From Planctomycetota bacterium (GTDB taxonomy: Bacteria > Planctomycetota > UBA1135 > UBA2386), in NCBI GenBank assembly GCA_028281765.1, contig JANQJF010000001.1:1-64000 (forward strand): a stretch of DNA of 64,000 nt, written 5' to 3'. The stretch's first letter is position 1; every line of letters begins with the position of its first letter. Under the pieces are notes generated by a model. That model ran no database searches. It was given only the letters and a program-made list of their open reading frames with translations, and was not told the origin of the DNA. Positions 45,681 to 55,224 of this stretch are shown here, piece by piece. The position numbers and the translations under genes are program-made.

Positions 45681-46703
45681 ATGTCAGCCGTCCGACTCAC
45701 TGTTCTCTCGCTCGCCGCGCCCGCAATGCTCGCGTCCTGCGGCGTGTTCGGCCTCACCACCGAAGAGCGGAGCAATCTCAACTACTACAAGCAGAACTCC
45801 GCGCTCTACTACGAGGCGGAACGCTACTCGCAGGCGTTGACTCTCGTCGAGAAGGGTCTCGAGATCGCGCCCGACGACTACAAGCTGCTCGCGACCCGCG
45901 CCTGGTGCTATCTCCAGCAGGCCCCGCGCCAGCCCAACCTGCTCGGTCCGTGCGAGCGCTTGTTCGACGAGCTCTACGACATGCGCTCGCCGGAAGACCA
46001 CGGCGTTCCGGTGCTCATGGGACTCGGCAAGACGCAGACCCTGCTCGGCGATCGCGAACGCAAGCAGGCGCGCGCGCTGCGCGAATCTGCCAAGGCCGTC
46101 GCCAGTGATGACGCCCAGGAGGCGACGTACGAGGCGAAGGCGAGCGAACACCACGACCTGGCCCAATATCACTTCACCCGCGCCAAGCGGGCGTTCCACG
46201 CGCTCATCAAGAACGAGGCCGCTGTTCGCGACGCGAACAAGCAGCTGATGGAGATCGCGATCGCGCAGAACGACTACGAAGCCGCGGTGGAATTCGCTGA
46301 CGCGTCCCTCGCCCAGAGCCGCAAGGACCAGGCGGAGCTGCGCCAGGTGATCGAAGAGACCATGCAGGTCCGCGTCGAGAACGAATCCCGCGGGCGCCTC
46401 ACCGACCTGATCGACGAGGAGCTCGGCGTGCGCTCGAAGCTCGCGGGCATGCACTTCCGTCGCAAGCTCTGGGACAGGGCGCTCGTCCAGCTCGACGCGA
46501 TCCTCGAGATGGATCCGCGCCGCTCGAACGACTACTTCTTCCGCGCCAACGTCTTGGAGGAGCTCGGCCGCATGGTCGAGGCGCGCCGCGACTACCAGAA
46601 GTTCACGACGTTGACCAAGCTTCCGCCGGGCGACGAGATGGTCGACCGCGCCTATGACTTCATCGCCCGCACGCGACCCGCAAACGCCTCCGCCCAGAAG
46701 TAG
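45681..46703 (+). CDS. TPR-containing lipoprotein
   Basis: The 340-residue product begins with a lipoprotein signal (MSAVRLTVLSLAAPAMLASC, lipidated Cys20). TPR-like units start soon after (QNSALYYEAERYSQALTLVE, and near the end LWDRALVQLDAILEMDPRRS). Its last 50 bases overlap the start of rnpA. An envelope scaffold or assembly role, as for other TPR lipoproteins, is possible. Confidence 0.8.
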   Translation: MSAVRLTVLSLAAPAMLASCGVFGLTTEERSNLNYYKQNSALYYEAERYSQALTLVEKGLEIAPDDYKLLATRAWCYLQQAPRQPNLLGPCERLFDELYDMRSPEDHGVPVLMGLGKTQTLLGDRERKQARALRESAKAVASDDAQEATYEAKASEHHDLAQYHFTRAKRAFHALIKNEAAVRDANKQLMEIAIAQNDYEAAVEFADASLAQSRKDQAELRQVIEETMQVRVENESRGRLTDLIDEELGVRSKLAGMHFRRKLWDRALVQLDAILEMDPRRSNDYFFRANVLEELGRMVEARRDYQKFTTLTKLPPGDEMVDRAYDFIARTRPANASAQK

Positions 46704-47094
46704 CTTTCGGCTACCGCGCGCCGCGAGGCTGCGCACGGCACGCGAGTTTCGCCGCGTCTACGGGCGCGGCGTCCGGGCCCACGGCAAGGCGATCGTCGTG
46801 GTCGCCTTCGAGCGGCGCGCACCGGGACACCGTCTCGGCGTGTCGGTCTCGAAGGAGCACGGCCGCGCCGTGCGGCGCAACAAGCTCAAGCGGATCCTGC
46901 GCGAGGCGTTCCGCCTCGAGCGACCCGAGCTGCCGGGGCGCTACGACGTGATCCTGATCCCGCGCAAGTCCGACGACCACCTGCAGCTCGAAACCGTGCG
47001 CAACGAGCTCCGGCAGCTGCTCCAGAAGGTCGCCAGCGGCAAGGGCCGGAAGCGAGGCCGACCGCGCGGTCGGCCGCGGAAGGGTCAGCGGTGA
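46654..47094 (+). CDS. rnpA: Ribonuclease P protein component
   Basis: The 146-residue protein supports the RNase P RNA in trimming tRNA 5' ends. It has the N-terminal LPRAARLRTAREFRRVYGRG, the FERRAPGHRLGVSVSKEHG strand and the RNR motif RAVRRNKLKRILREAFR. The C-terminus is an unusually basic Arg/Lys/Gly/Pro tail. rpmH, its usual upstream neighbour, is absent; a TPR lipoprotein gene stands there instead. Confidence 0.93.
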   Translation: MTSSPARDPQTPPPRSSFRLPRAARLRTAREFRRVYGRGVRAHGKAIVVVAFERRAPGHRLGVSVSKEHGRAVRRNKLKRILREAFRLERPELPGRYDVILIPRKSDDHLQLETVRNELRQLLQKVASGKGRKRGRPRGRPRKGQR

Positions 47095-47369
47095 AGTACC
47101 TGCTGATCGGGATTATCGTCTTCTACCGGCGCTGCATCTCGCCGCTGAAGCCGCCGACCTGCCGCTTCCATCCCACCTGCAGTGAGTACGGCCTGATCGC
47201 GCTTCGACGACACGGCGCGATCCGTGGCTCGTGGCTGACGATCTGGCGCCTGCTGCGCTGCCAGCCGTTCGGCACGCCCGGATACGACCCGGTGCCGCCC
47301 GACGACCCGAACCCGAAGTCAGAATTCGCTTCGGACGACGGCGCGGCGCGGGAACAATCGAGTTTGTGA
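47091..47369 (+). CDS. yidD: Membrane protein insertion efficiency factor YidD
   Basis: The 92-residue protein starts at a GTG overlapping the rnpA stop. It has the hydrophobic N-terminus, FYRRCISPLKPPTCRFHPTC with the conserved cysteines, SEYGLIALRRHG, and CQPFGTPGYDPVP. YidD aids YidC-dependent membrane insertion. The usual next gene, yidC, is replaced by a YfhO-like gene. Confidence 0.93.
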   Translation: MKYLLIGIIVFYRRCISPLKPPTCRFHPTCSEYGLIALRRHGAIRGSWLTIWRLLRCQPFGTPGYDPVPPDDPNPKSEFASDDGAAREQSSL

Positions 47370-50002
47370 CGTCGACTCGCCTGCCGAACCGTCTCGCGAA
47401 TCTCGGAGCCATCGGACTGCTCGTCCTGGCGCCGCTGCTCCTGCTCGGGCCGTGCCTCTTCGGGGACGAGGTGTTCTTGCCGTTCGACCCGGCGCGCTTC
47501 CCGCCCGCGAAGATCTCGATGTCGGCCGCGGAGCTCGAAGGGATCGAAGCGCGGCCGTCGAACCTCGACGTCACGGAACTCCCGCTCCTCGTCGTGCCCG
47601 AGATCCAGCTCGCGGGCGACGAGATCGAGGCCGGGCGCTTCCCGTCCTGGAACCCGTACGCGCGCTTCGGTGGCCCGCTCTTCGCGAACGCGCTCGCGGG
47701 CCTCGTCTATCCTCCGAACTGGACGCTCCTCAAGGGTAGCGATCCCGCGCGAGGTCTCGCGCTCGGCGCACTGCTGAGCTACGGCATCGCCGGCGTGTTG
47801 ATGTTCGCGTTCTTGCGGGCGTGCCAGCTCGGCGTGATCGCCGCGCTGTTCGGGGCGCTCGCGTTCGCGTTTGGCGGCACGCTGACCGTGCACGCGCACT
47901 TCTACATGCGCATGAACGCGCTGATCTGGCTGCCCGGCATGCTGCTTGCCGCGCTGCGGCTCGAGCGCACGGCCGGCCACGACCGGATCCCGGCCGCGCT
48001 CGGACTGGCGGTCTGCATCGCGATGACCTGGCTCGCGGGATTCCCTCCGTACGCGATCTCGGCAACGGCGTTCGCGGGCCTCTACGCCGTCTGGCTGATC
48101 GTGCGCACCGGACGCCGAGACGGGTTAGTCGGATCGCGGGATCTGACGCTGTGGATCGGCGGGGCGTTCGCGGTCGGTCTGCTCGCCAGCGCGGTGCAGC
48201 TCTGGCCGATGCTCGCCTACTACCCCGAGTCGAGTCGCGACCTGTCGCCGCCGCCCAACGCGATCGCGCAGAGCGGGTTCGACGTCATGGGTTTTCTCGG
48301 CTACCTGATGCCGACGGCGTTCGGTCATCCCGACCCCGGAATCGGCGCCGAGTACGCGCGCTCACCGCTCGCGCTCCTGCTGAACACGCGCACCTACTGG
48401 GCCGACGCCGACCCCGCACGCACGGCGGGTCGCCTGATGTATCCGTCGAACTACAACTTCACGGAGTACACGATCTTCTTCGGCGCGATCCCGCTGCTGC
48501 TCGCGATCGTCGGCATCTTCGGTCCACGCTCGCGGCCCCGCACCGCGTTCGTATCGATCACCGCGCTGTTCGTGCTGATCGGCACGGCACCGTCGTGGTT
48601 GCAGTCGCTCTACGGCCTGCCGGGGTTCGCGACGCCGATGCGATTCATCGGCCCGCTCGCGGTCGCATGCGCGGCGTTCGCGGGGCTCGGCTTCGACGCG
48701 TGCATGCAAGGCAACGGACGCCGGCTCGCGTACGCGCTCTCCGGCGTGTCTGGCGCGCTCGCCCTGGTCTTCGTGTGGCTCGCGACCGCGGCGCCTGACT
48801 GGAACCTGATCGGGACCATCGCGGAGCAGTACGCGCACCTGCTGCCGCAACAGAACGCGGTCGCGATCGCCACCGGGGACGTCGGCCAGCACAACCTCGA
48901 CGCGGGTCGCGAGCTCATGGTCACGAGCTTCTGGGAAGCCGCGGTACGCTTCGGCGGCGCCGGGCTCTGGCTCGCCCTGTGGATGTGGCTGCAGCCCCGT
49001 TCTCCCTTCTTCGCGAACAAGCTCGCCGTGCTCGGCGTCCTGCTCGCGGCGGCCGAACTCATCACCTTCGCCCGTGAGACGAACACCTCCCGCCCGATCC
49101 CGGTCTCGACGGACACCGACGTGCAGTCCTTCCTGCGGGACCAGCGCGTTGCGCGCCGCGGCGAGGGTGGCGTCACCGTGGCTCGCGCCGCGAAGTTGCC
49201 GAAGGTCGCGCTCGACCTGCCGTCGGGACTGCTGTTCCCGGAGCGCATCCGCGATCTGAACGCATACGCGTTCTCGGACCCGTGGTCGCACAAGCTGTTC
49301 GTCGCGCTCTACGGTCCCGGCCAGATGGTCCGCGACGTGTGGCCGAACGCCTTCCCCGACGACGAGCGGCTCGAGCGACCGCTGTTCGATCTTCTCGGCA
49401 CGCGCTACCTGCTGTCGACGGAGAAGCTCGAGCACGCGGGCACGCGCGTCGGCCCGGAGTTGCGCAGCGACGCCGGAGAGTTCTTCGTATACGAGCGCGC
49501 GAACCCGTTGCCGCGGGCGTTCGTCGTGCACGACCTCCGCGTGATGAAGGACGAGGCCGCGACGATCGCGACGATGATCGCGCCGGATCTCGATCCGCGC
49601 GCCGCCGTGCTGGTGACTTCCGATGTCGCCGCCACGCTCCCCCCGCCGGCGGCGCCGGCCGTGCCCGCACCACGCGCGACCAAGTTCCGACGGGACGATC
49701 CGGGCGACGTGCTGATCGAAGTCGCGCCGGGTGACGCGGGCTACCTGGTGTTGTGTGATGCGGCACTTTCGGGCTGGGAGGCCACGGTCAATGGTGCACC
49801 CGTGGACATCGCGCGCGGCAACCTCTTCATGTCCGTCGTGCCAATCGGCAGTCGCGGCTGTGAAGTACGATTGCGCTACACGGCGCCGGGACTGACGGCC
49901 GGGCTCACCGCGACCACAATCGCTCTTCTGATCATGGCGAGCGCCGTGTTGTCCTACCTCGGGTCAAGGCGGCGAATGCTACGCGTCGAAAACTCGGACT
50001 GA
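47366..50002 (+). CDS. YfhO-like multispanning membrane protein
   Basis: The 878-residue protein starts at a GTG overlapping the yidD stop. About twelve membrane helices span residues 10-590, with loop motifs FPSWNPYARFGGPLFANALA and FGGTLTVHAHFYMRMNALIW that fit YfhO/GT-C-type glycosyltransferases. The C-terminal 250 residues form a soluble domain ending in the GYLVLCDAALSGWEATVNGA pattern shared with the next gene's product. YfhO glycosylates lipoteichoic acid in Bacillus; the acceptor here is unknown. Confidence 0.82.
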   Translation: MTSTRLPNRLANLGAIGLLVLAPLLLLGPCLFGDEVFLPFDPARFPPAKISMSAAELEGIEARPSNLDVTELPLLVVPEIQLAGDEIEAGRFPSWNPYARFGGPLFANALAGLVYPPNWTLLKGSDPARGLALGALLSYGIAGVLMFAFLRACQLGVIAALFGALAFAFGGTLTVHAHFYMRMNALIWLPGMLLAALRLERTAGHDRIPAALGLAVCIAMTWLAGFPPYAISATAFAGLYAVWLIVRTGRRDGLVGSRDLTLWIGGAFAVGLLASAVQLWPMLAYYPESSRDLSPPPNAIAQSGFDVMGFLGYLMPTAFGHPDPGIGAEYARSPLALLLNTRTYWADADPARTAGRLMYPSNYNFTEYTIFFGAIPLLLAIVGIFGPRSRPRTAFVSITALFVLIGTAPSWLQSLYGLPGFATPMRFIGPLAVACAAFAGLGFDACMQGNGRRLAYALSGVSGALALVFVWLATAAPDWNLIGTIAEQYAHLLPQQNAVAIATGDVGQHNLDAGRELMVTSFWEAAVRFGGAGLWLALWMWLQPRSPFFANKLAVLGVLLAAAELITFARETNTSRPIPVSTDTDVQSFLRDQRVARRGEGGVTVARAAKLPKVALDLPSGLLFPERIRDLNAYAFSDPWSHKLFVALYGPGQMVRDVWPNAFPDDERLERPLFDLLGTRYLLSTEKLEHAGTRVGPELRSDAGEFFVYERANPLPRAFVVHDLRVMKDEAATIATMIAPDLDPRAAVLVTSDVAATLPPPAAPAVPAPRATKFRRDDPGDVLIEVAPGDAGYLVLCDAALSGWEATVNGAPVDIARGNLFMSVVPIGSRGCEVRLRYTAPGLTAGLTATTIALLIMASAVLSYLGSRRRMLRVENSD

Positions 50003-50045
50003 GGCGCACGCGTCCGGCGCCACGAGGGGAAGGCGCAGGGACTAC

Positions 50046-52448
50046 GTGAGCTTGTTCGGGACAGGAAGACGCGAGGGCATCCTCGCGGTGCTGCTGCTCG
50101 CGACGCTCGCGATCGTGATTCACCTTCCGGGGATCGGCTTCGGAGAACACCGCCGCTTGCTTCGGCCCGAGCTGATGGCGCCCGGCGGCAACCCCGCGCC
50201 GCGCGTCGACCCGACCGCCGAAGGCGGGACCAACCAGCGCCTGCTGTATCCGGCTCTTCGCCAGGCGGCCGCGGTGTGGCAGGACGGCGACGTCCCGTTG
50301 TGGAACCCGTCGTCGCGCTTTGGTGAACCCTTCGCCGCTTCGGGCGCCCCGCTCTGGTATCCGCCGTATTGGATCGTGTTTGCGGGCGGCGGTCCGTGGA
50401 CGCTCGATCTCCTGCTCGCTCTTCACTCGGTGCTCGCCTGCGTCGGCATGTACCGCTTCCTGCGCGTCATGCCGATGTCGCGCTACGTCTCGTTCCTCGG
50501 CGGCGGCGTGTACGGGCTCGGTTGGTTCATGACCGCGTCGCTCGACCGACTGCCCGAGGCGGCCGCGGCGGCGATCCTGCCGTTCGCGCTCGAGTGCGTC
50601 TGGCACTGCCTGTCGACACGACGGAGTCAGCGCGTGTTCGTGCCGGGACTCGGCATCGCGGTCGCCGCGATGTTCGCGACCGGCAGCACGACGACGGCGT
50701 GGATCGGCTTCACCCTGTGCGCGGGCGTCCTCGTCGTCGGGCTCGGTGCGGTCGAACGCGAGCACCGGGCGCTCGCGCTGCGCATGGCCGGCGTCGCGAC
50801 GATCAGCGCCGTGCTGATGTCGGCACCGGTCTGGCTCGACTGGCTGCAGAACGACGGCGCGTATCACGGCGCCCAGTCCGCTGCGTCCGCACCCCGCGTG
50901 CAATCGACGGCGATGGTCGGCGCCCTCGCGCCGAACTTGCTCGGCGATCTGCGCGGTCACGGCCCGACGGCACTCCGCGACCTGAACCCGACGGCGGATC
51001 CGCTCGAGACCGTGCTGTATCCCGGCGCGTTCGTGCTTTTCGCGTGCTTACTCGGTCTGTTGCGTCCGAAACGCAGCTACCAGAAGTTGTTCTGGCTGTT
51101 GATCGGCGGCGCCGGCCTCGTGCTCACGATCGAGAATCCGCTCCACGACTGGATCGGTTGGGCGCCGGATCGACCGGGCGCGGCCCTCGTGCTGTTCCAT
51201 CTCGCCGCGATCGTGCTCGCGGGGATGTCCCTCGAGACGTTCCTCGACAACCCGCTCGCCCGCCGGCATGCGACCTCGATCACCTGCTCACTCTCGATCC
51301 TCTTCGCCGTGAGCGTCATCCTTGCCGGGCTCCTGATCCCGGCGTGGGGTGACGCCGGCGTCGCGTGGCTCACGGGAATCACGGCCCCGTCGGAGATCCA
51401 AGCGGCGCGCGAGTACATGACGACGCGTCTGCTGCCACCGGCCCTGTGCCTCGCCGCGTTCGGCGCCGTGTTCCTCTGCTGGCGCCGCTTTGGCATGCCG
51501 CGCTTCAAGCCGCTCGTTGCCATCATCGCACTCGCGGACGTCCTCGTGACGTCGATCATCGCAGTCCCCCATGGCACCGGGGAACGCGAAGGCGAACGTC
51601 TCGCGGCGTGCCTGCCGACGCCGACCGAAACGCACGTGCGCACACTCGGAGCCGGTCGCTCGTCGGATATGCCGCCCGCGAGCTGGCTCGCGGCCGAAGG
51701 GCATCCGACCGTTCACACGCCCGGTCGCTACGTGCTCGCACGCTCCGCGCAGTTCCTCGAGATAGTCGACCCGAGCGCCATTCAGACGGCCAAGCACCGC
51801 AGCCGCGTCGCCGCGCTCGCGGTCCCCGAACTGCTCGACGATCCCCTCCTCGAAGTGGCTGCCGTCGGACGCGCCGTCACGACGCGGACCGCGATCACCG
51901 ACGAGTTCCAGCCGATCAGCGCGACGCCGGGCGGCGCCGTCCCGCTCGGCCCCCAGGTCCTGATGAGCGTCGCGCCGCGCCCGCGGGTCCGGCTGACGTT
52001 CGACGATCACACGGTCCCGAGCACCGAGTCCGCGGTCCACAGGTTCCGCACGAATCCGGACATCGATGCGACGGTGACCCTCCTCCAGGGCCGCCAGCGC
52101 CCTCTCGAATCCAAACGCCCGATCGGTGAGCCATCGGTCGAGATCCTCGAGGATCGCCCGAACTGCGTCCGCATCCGCGCCGACCTCGCGGACGGCCGCG
52201 GCCACCTCGTGCTCGCCGACGCGTTCGCTCCGGGATGGCACGCGACGGTCGACGGCGCCGAGACCCCGATTCGTCCCGCGGATCTCGCGTTCCGCGCGGT
52301 CGCCCTGCGCGAAGGCGTGCACGAAGTCGTGTTCGAGTACCGGCCGTGGAGCTGGCGCTACGGCGCGCCGCTCGGGCTCCTGGGGCTGCTGCTGATCGCG
52401 GCGTACCAGACGATGATGCTGGTGCGGCTGCGGCGACGCGACGGCTGA
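50046..52448 (+). CDS. Second YfhO-like multispanning membrane protein
   Basis: The 800-residue protein starts at a GTG 43 bases after its paralogue. It has the same order: an N-terminal helix, a first loop (DGDVPLWNPSSRFGEPFAAS), about eleven further helices to residue 510, then a soluble part that ends with GHLVLADAFAPGWHATVDGA and a last membrane helix. The pair probably works on the same glycan or lipid-linked sugar. Confidence 0.8.
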   Translation: MSLFGTGRREGILAVLLLATLAIVIHLPGIGFGEHRRLLRPELMAPGGNPAPRVDPTAEGGTNQRLLYPALRQAAAVWQDGDVPLWNPSSRFGEPFAASGAPLWYPPYWIVFAGGGPWTLDLLLALHSVLACVGMYRFLRVMPMSRYVSFLGGGVYGLGWFMTASLDRLPEAAAAAILPFALECVWHCLSTRRSQRVFVPGLGIAVAAMFATGSTTTAWIGFTLCAGVLVVGLGAVEREHRALALRMAGVATISAVLMSAPVWLDWLQNDGAYHGAQSAASAPRVQSTAMVGALAPNLLGDLRGHGPTALRDLNPTADPLETVLYPGAFVLFACLLGLLRPKRSYQKLFWLLIGGAGLVLTIENPLHDWIGWAPDRPGAALVLFHLAAIVLAGMSLETFLDNPLARRHATSITCSLSILFAVSVILAGLLIPAWGDAGVAWLTGITAPSEIQAAREYMTTRLLPPALCLAAFGAVFLCWRRFGMPRFKPLVAIIALADVLVTSIIAVPHGTGEREGERLAACLPTPTETHVRTLGAGRSSDMPPASWLAAEGHPTVHTPGRYVLARSAQFLEIVDPSAIQTAKHRSRVAALAVPELLDDPLLEVAAVGRAVTTRTAITDEFQPISATPGGAVPLGPQVLMSVAPRPRVRLTFDDHTVPSTESAVHRFRTNPDIDATVTLLQGRQRPLESKRPIGEPSVEILEDRPNCVRIRADLADGRGHLVLADAFAPGWHATVDGAETPIRPADLAFRAVALREGVHEVVFEYRPWSWRYGAPLGLLGLLLIAAYQTMMLVRLRRRDG

Positions 52449-52498
52449 CGTCCATCTCGCGTCACCGAAGCGCTACGATGCGGCCCGGAGGTTCGCTC

Positions 52499-53803
52499 GT
52501 GACGCTCACCCGTTTGCTCGCTGCATTCTGCCTGCTCCCGCCTTTCGCGCTCGCACAGGCCACCCACGTCGTCGACGCCGCCGATCCGACGGCGGACTTC
52601 GCCGACATCCAGCCCGCCGTCGACGCTGCGGGGAACGGGGATGTCATCCTGATTCGAGGCGCAGCTGCGTCGAACTACGGTTCGTTCGTGATCGCCGGCA
52701 AGTCGCTGACTCTCGTCGCCGATCAGTCGACGCCCGGGCTGACGATCACCGGCGGCACGGTGGAGATCCGTGGGCTGGGCCAGGGACAGCGCGTCGCGCT
52801 GCGCGGGTTGCACGTCGAAGCGCATCCGTGCGTCGATGGCGCTCCGCCAACTCTCTGGCTTCACGACAACCAGGGCAGCATCTGGATCGAGGACGGGGAC
52901 TTCCGCATCTTTCCGAACTGCCTGAGCGGCCTGCCGCCGATCATCCCGTCGGTCCTCGTAATCGAGAACTGCGTCGACGTCGCGATCGAGGACACGGTCG
53001 TCTACCCGTTCTTCGGAGGCTCGGCGCAGCCGACCGCGCCGCCCGGCGTGCGCGTCTCGAATTCCGACGTGCGGTTCTACCGCTCCGAGATCTTCGGCAC
53101 GGCCGGCCAGCTCGCGCTCCCGCCCACCAATGGCGGCCCCGGCCTCGACGTCGAGAACAGCTCCGTCGGCTTCTACGATCTCGACTCGACCGACCCGAAG
53201 ATCCACGGTGGTACCGGCGGCCATTGGCTCTTCCCGCCGTTCCAGGACAGCGCCGACGGCGGCAACGCGGTGGAACTCGACGCGACGAGCGTGCTGCGGC
53301 ACGCGGAACTGACGCCACCGCACCCGATCCACGGCGTGCTCCCGCTCGAACCCGGGAGCCCGGGCATCACGGTCTCGCCGGGCTCCCCCGGTGACCCCGG
53401 CGAACAGATCGTCACGGAGCCCGGTGCGCTCGTGTCCTCCGTCGCGGACTACGGCGGCACGCTCGACTTCGGCCAGGGCCCGGACGGACATCTGTTGGAT
53501 GGTGAAGGCTTCACGCTCACCTTCGCGTCGACGCCCGGCGAAGCGGTCGCGATCATGCTCGGGGATTCTCCGCTCGCCTTCGACCTTCCGACGCTGGTCG
53601 AGCAGCCGCTGTTGGTGTTGTCGGCACAGGTGGTCTTCCCGCTCGGGACGACGGATGGGTCTGGGGTCACGAGCGCGTCGTTCCCGAACGGGGTCACGCT
53701 CGCGGCGGGTGCGGATGCGCTGACGTGGTTCGCACAGGCGATCACGTTGGAGGGGAGTGTGGTGCGGGCGAGCGGGCCGGAAGCGCTGGTCGTGGTGCGC
53801 TGA
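52499..53803 (+). CDS. Secreted beta-helix-like protein, paralogue of 10061-11353
   Basis: From the GTG at 52499 (GGAGG 7 bases before) the product has 434 residues with a signal peptide MTLTRLLAAFCLLPPFALAQ. The mature start THVVDAADPTADFADIQPAV and the GDVILIRG turn repeat those of the first copy. Beta-helix-like turns follow (ENCVDVAIEDTVVYPF). An in-frame ATG at 52478 overlaps the ribosome binding site and is less likely. Confidence 0.75.
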   Translation: MTLTRLLAAFCLLPPFALAQATHVVDAADPTADFADIQPAVDAAGNGDVILIRGAAASNYGSFVIAGKSLTLVADQSTPGLTITGGTVEIRGLGQGQRVALRGLHVEAHPCVDGAPPTLWLHDNQGSIWIEDGDFRIFPNCLSGLPPIIPSVLVIENCVDVAIEDTVVYPFFGGSAQPTAPPGVRVSNSDVRFYRSEIFGTAGQLALPPTNGGPGLDVENSSVGFYDLDSTDPKIHGGTGGHWLFPPFQDSADGGNAVELDATSVLRHAELTPPHPIHGVLPLEPGSPGITVSPGSPGDPGEQIVTEPGALVSSVADYGGTLDFGQGPDGHLLDGEGFTLTFASTPGEAVAIMLGDSPLAFDLPTLVEQPLLVLSAQVVFPLGTTDGSGVTSASFPNGVTLAAGADALTWFAQAITLEGSVVRASGPEALVVVR

Positions 53804-53877
53804 GCACCCAACGCGAACGGGCACGCTCGGGAACTCGAATGCCTGGGAGATTCAAGATCCCCAGAGTTGGTGAACGT

Positions 53878-53891
53878 GCACTCGTGAGTGC
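53878..53891. promoter_or_regulatory. Perfect 14-base palindrome upstream of the island genes
   Basis: GCACTC and GAGTGC flank GT, in the 202-base gap before the first island gene. A further short inverted repeat (CCAGG, CCTGG) is near 53956. It could be an operator; no regulator gene is beside it. Confidence 0.3.
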
Positions 53892-54005
53892 GGACTTTGG
53901 TATCGTAGGTGGACAAGTAGGAGATTCACGGAACGCCAACGAGTAGCGATCGGGCCAGGATGTTCCTGGGCTGCGCTGGCGGTTCGTCGCAACAGGAGAT
54001 CAAGC

Positions 54006-54656
54006 ATGAGCTTCAAAGAGGAACTCGAGCACCGGCTCATCCCCCTCCCCCTTCGAGCACGAGTCGCGTTCTCGGTCCGTTGCGCGATGAGACTTGAACC
54101 AATGGTTCCTGAAGACGAACGCGAGACAATAAGCGAGGCACTCTGGTGCGCTCGCGAGTTCGCGGAGAAGGAGGTTGATGAAGATTTTCGGCAGCAAATC
54201 GCAAACGCTGTCAAAGCTATCGAACTTGACTCCGACCAGCCGTCGATTCAGTTCGACGTCGCGTACATCGCAAGTGCCGCCCACTCCGCGCATACCAACA
54301 ACGATGGCGCCGAGTTTGACACGGTCAACGCAGGCATCAACGCCGCTTTCAGCGTGGCCAACACCATTGGCATACAACGCGCTCGGTCGCTCGTCTTCGC
54401 TGATCTGGCGACGCTCGAAGCCGCACACCTCTCAGATGACGACTATGTCCCTCAGTCGATCTTCGGCGTGATGTGGCCAGATGGAGAACCGGAATGGCCA
54501 GCCGAACTCGACATCCTCATTGATCCGGGCGATTCGTCACCCGCACTGATCGCCAAGATCCTTCTTTCACTCTCCGATCTACACGAGGCCGAAGGAGGTT
54601 CCGGCCTCTCGTTCGACGGAATCGAGGAGTTTGAAATCGCCAAGGTGTTGACGTGA
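54006..54656 (+). CDS. Island protein of unknown function
   Basis: The 216-residue protein has AGGAG before its ATG. I do not recognise the family. Residues 1-135 look helical (RLIPLPLRARVAFSVRCAMR is the strongest block). Residues about 165-205 form a separate alpha/beta segment, ELDILIDPGDSSPALIAKIL followed by LSLSDLHEAEGGSGLSF. There is no signal peptide or membrane helix. Its codon use is plainly less GC-rich than that of its neighbours outside the island, a sign of transfer. The next gene overlaps its stop, so the two proteins are likely made together. Confidence 0.65.
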   Translation: MSFKEELEHRLIPLPLRARVAFSVRCAMRLEPMVPEDERETISEALWCAREFAEKEVDEDFRQQIANAVKAIELDSDQPSIQFDVAYIASAAHSAHTNNDGAEFDTVNAGINAAFSVANTIGIQRARSLVFADLATLEAAHLSDDDYVPQSIFGVMWPDGEPEWPAELDILIDPGDSSPALIAKILLSLSDLHEAEGGSGLSFDGIEEFEIAKVLT

Positions 54657-55120
54657 TGTCGGATGCACCGAATAAGGCAATTCGAGTCGTCGCAACTCCG
54701 CGGAATAAGGCCGGGGAGCCAGGCATCATCAGACGGTTCTTCCGGCGCACATTCGACCTTCTGATCGAGCGGCCGATCGAAGCCGCTTCTGACCTCTTGA
54801 CACAGTGGCTTCGGAATCGCGAAGCTGCATTGAAGACAGAGGAGGCTAAGGAGAAGCTCGCTCAGACCGCGCTGGGGCGTGGAGCCGAGAAGTTGACCCA
54901 AGAAGATGTCAACGTGGTAAACACTCAAGTCGAGGTCGAACTGCGGCGGCAGTCGCAGGAGCCGAGACCCAGTCGATCCGTCGAGGAGATCCGTGCGGAC
55001 CTGCGTGCCCTAGTGAAGGAACTTCGGATGGCCGGTGGAGAGATCGAGCTCCGACTGCCCAAATCCGGCCGGTCTGAACAAGAGCCGCAGCAGCAGGGTG
55101 ACGAAAGCGAGTCCTCGTAG
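54656..55120 (+). CDS. Small helical island protein of unknown function
   Basis: The start ATG shares its A with the preceding stop (TGATG); a GTG one codon earlier is also possible. The 154-residue product has a basic N-terminal part (RRFFRRTFDLLIERPIEAAS), then charged helices with heptad-like spacing (EEIRADLRALVKELRMAGGE) and a Gln/Ser/Glu-rich tail. No known domain is visible. Tight coupling suggests a partner of the protein before it. Confidence 0.6.
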   Translation: MSDAPNKAIRVVATPRNKAGEPGIIRRFFRRTFDLLIERPIEAASDLLTQWLRNREAALKTEEAKEKLAQTALGRGAEKLTQEDVNVVNTQVEVELRRQSQEPRPSRSVEEIRADLRALVKELRMAGGEIELRLPKSGRSEQEPQQQGDESESS

Positions 55121-55224
55121 ATGGGATCGCCGCAGCCATTGGTGCCAACCGCTGACTTCCGACTGCCTGTGACGACGAGACATTCAGACCCCATCAGCGA
55201 AACGACGCGAGAAGGAGGCGTCCG

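Noticed and set aside
53821..53850. Left attachment site repeat of the ssrA 3' end
   Set aside because: A stretch with GGGAACTCGAA resembles the T-loop sequence GGGAATCGAAC, but the match is short and gapped, so no att site can be claimed.
53725..53946. Small plus-strand frame across the beta-helix gene end
   Set aside because: It overlaps a better supported gene and has no ribosome binding site or recognisable content.
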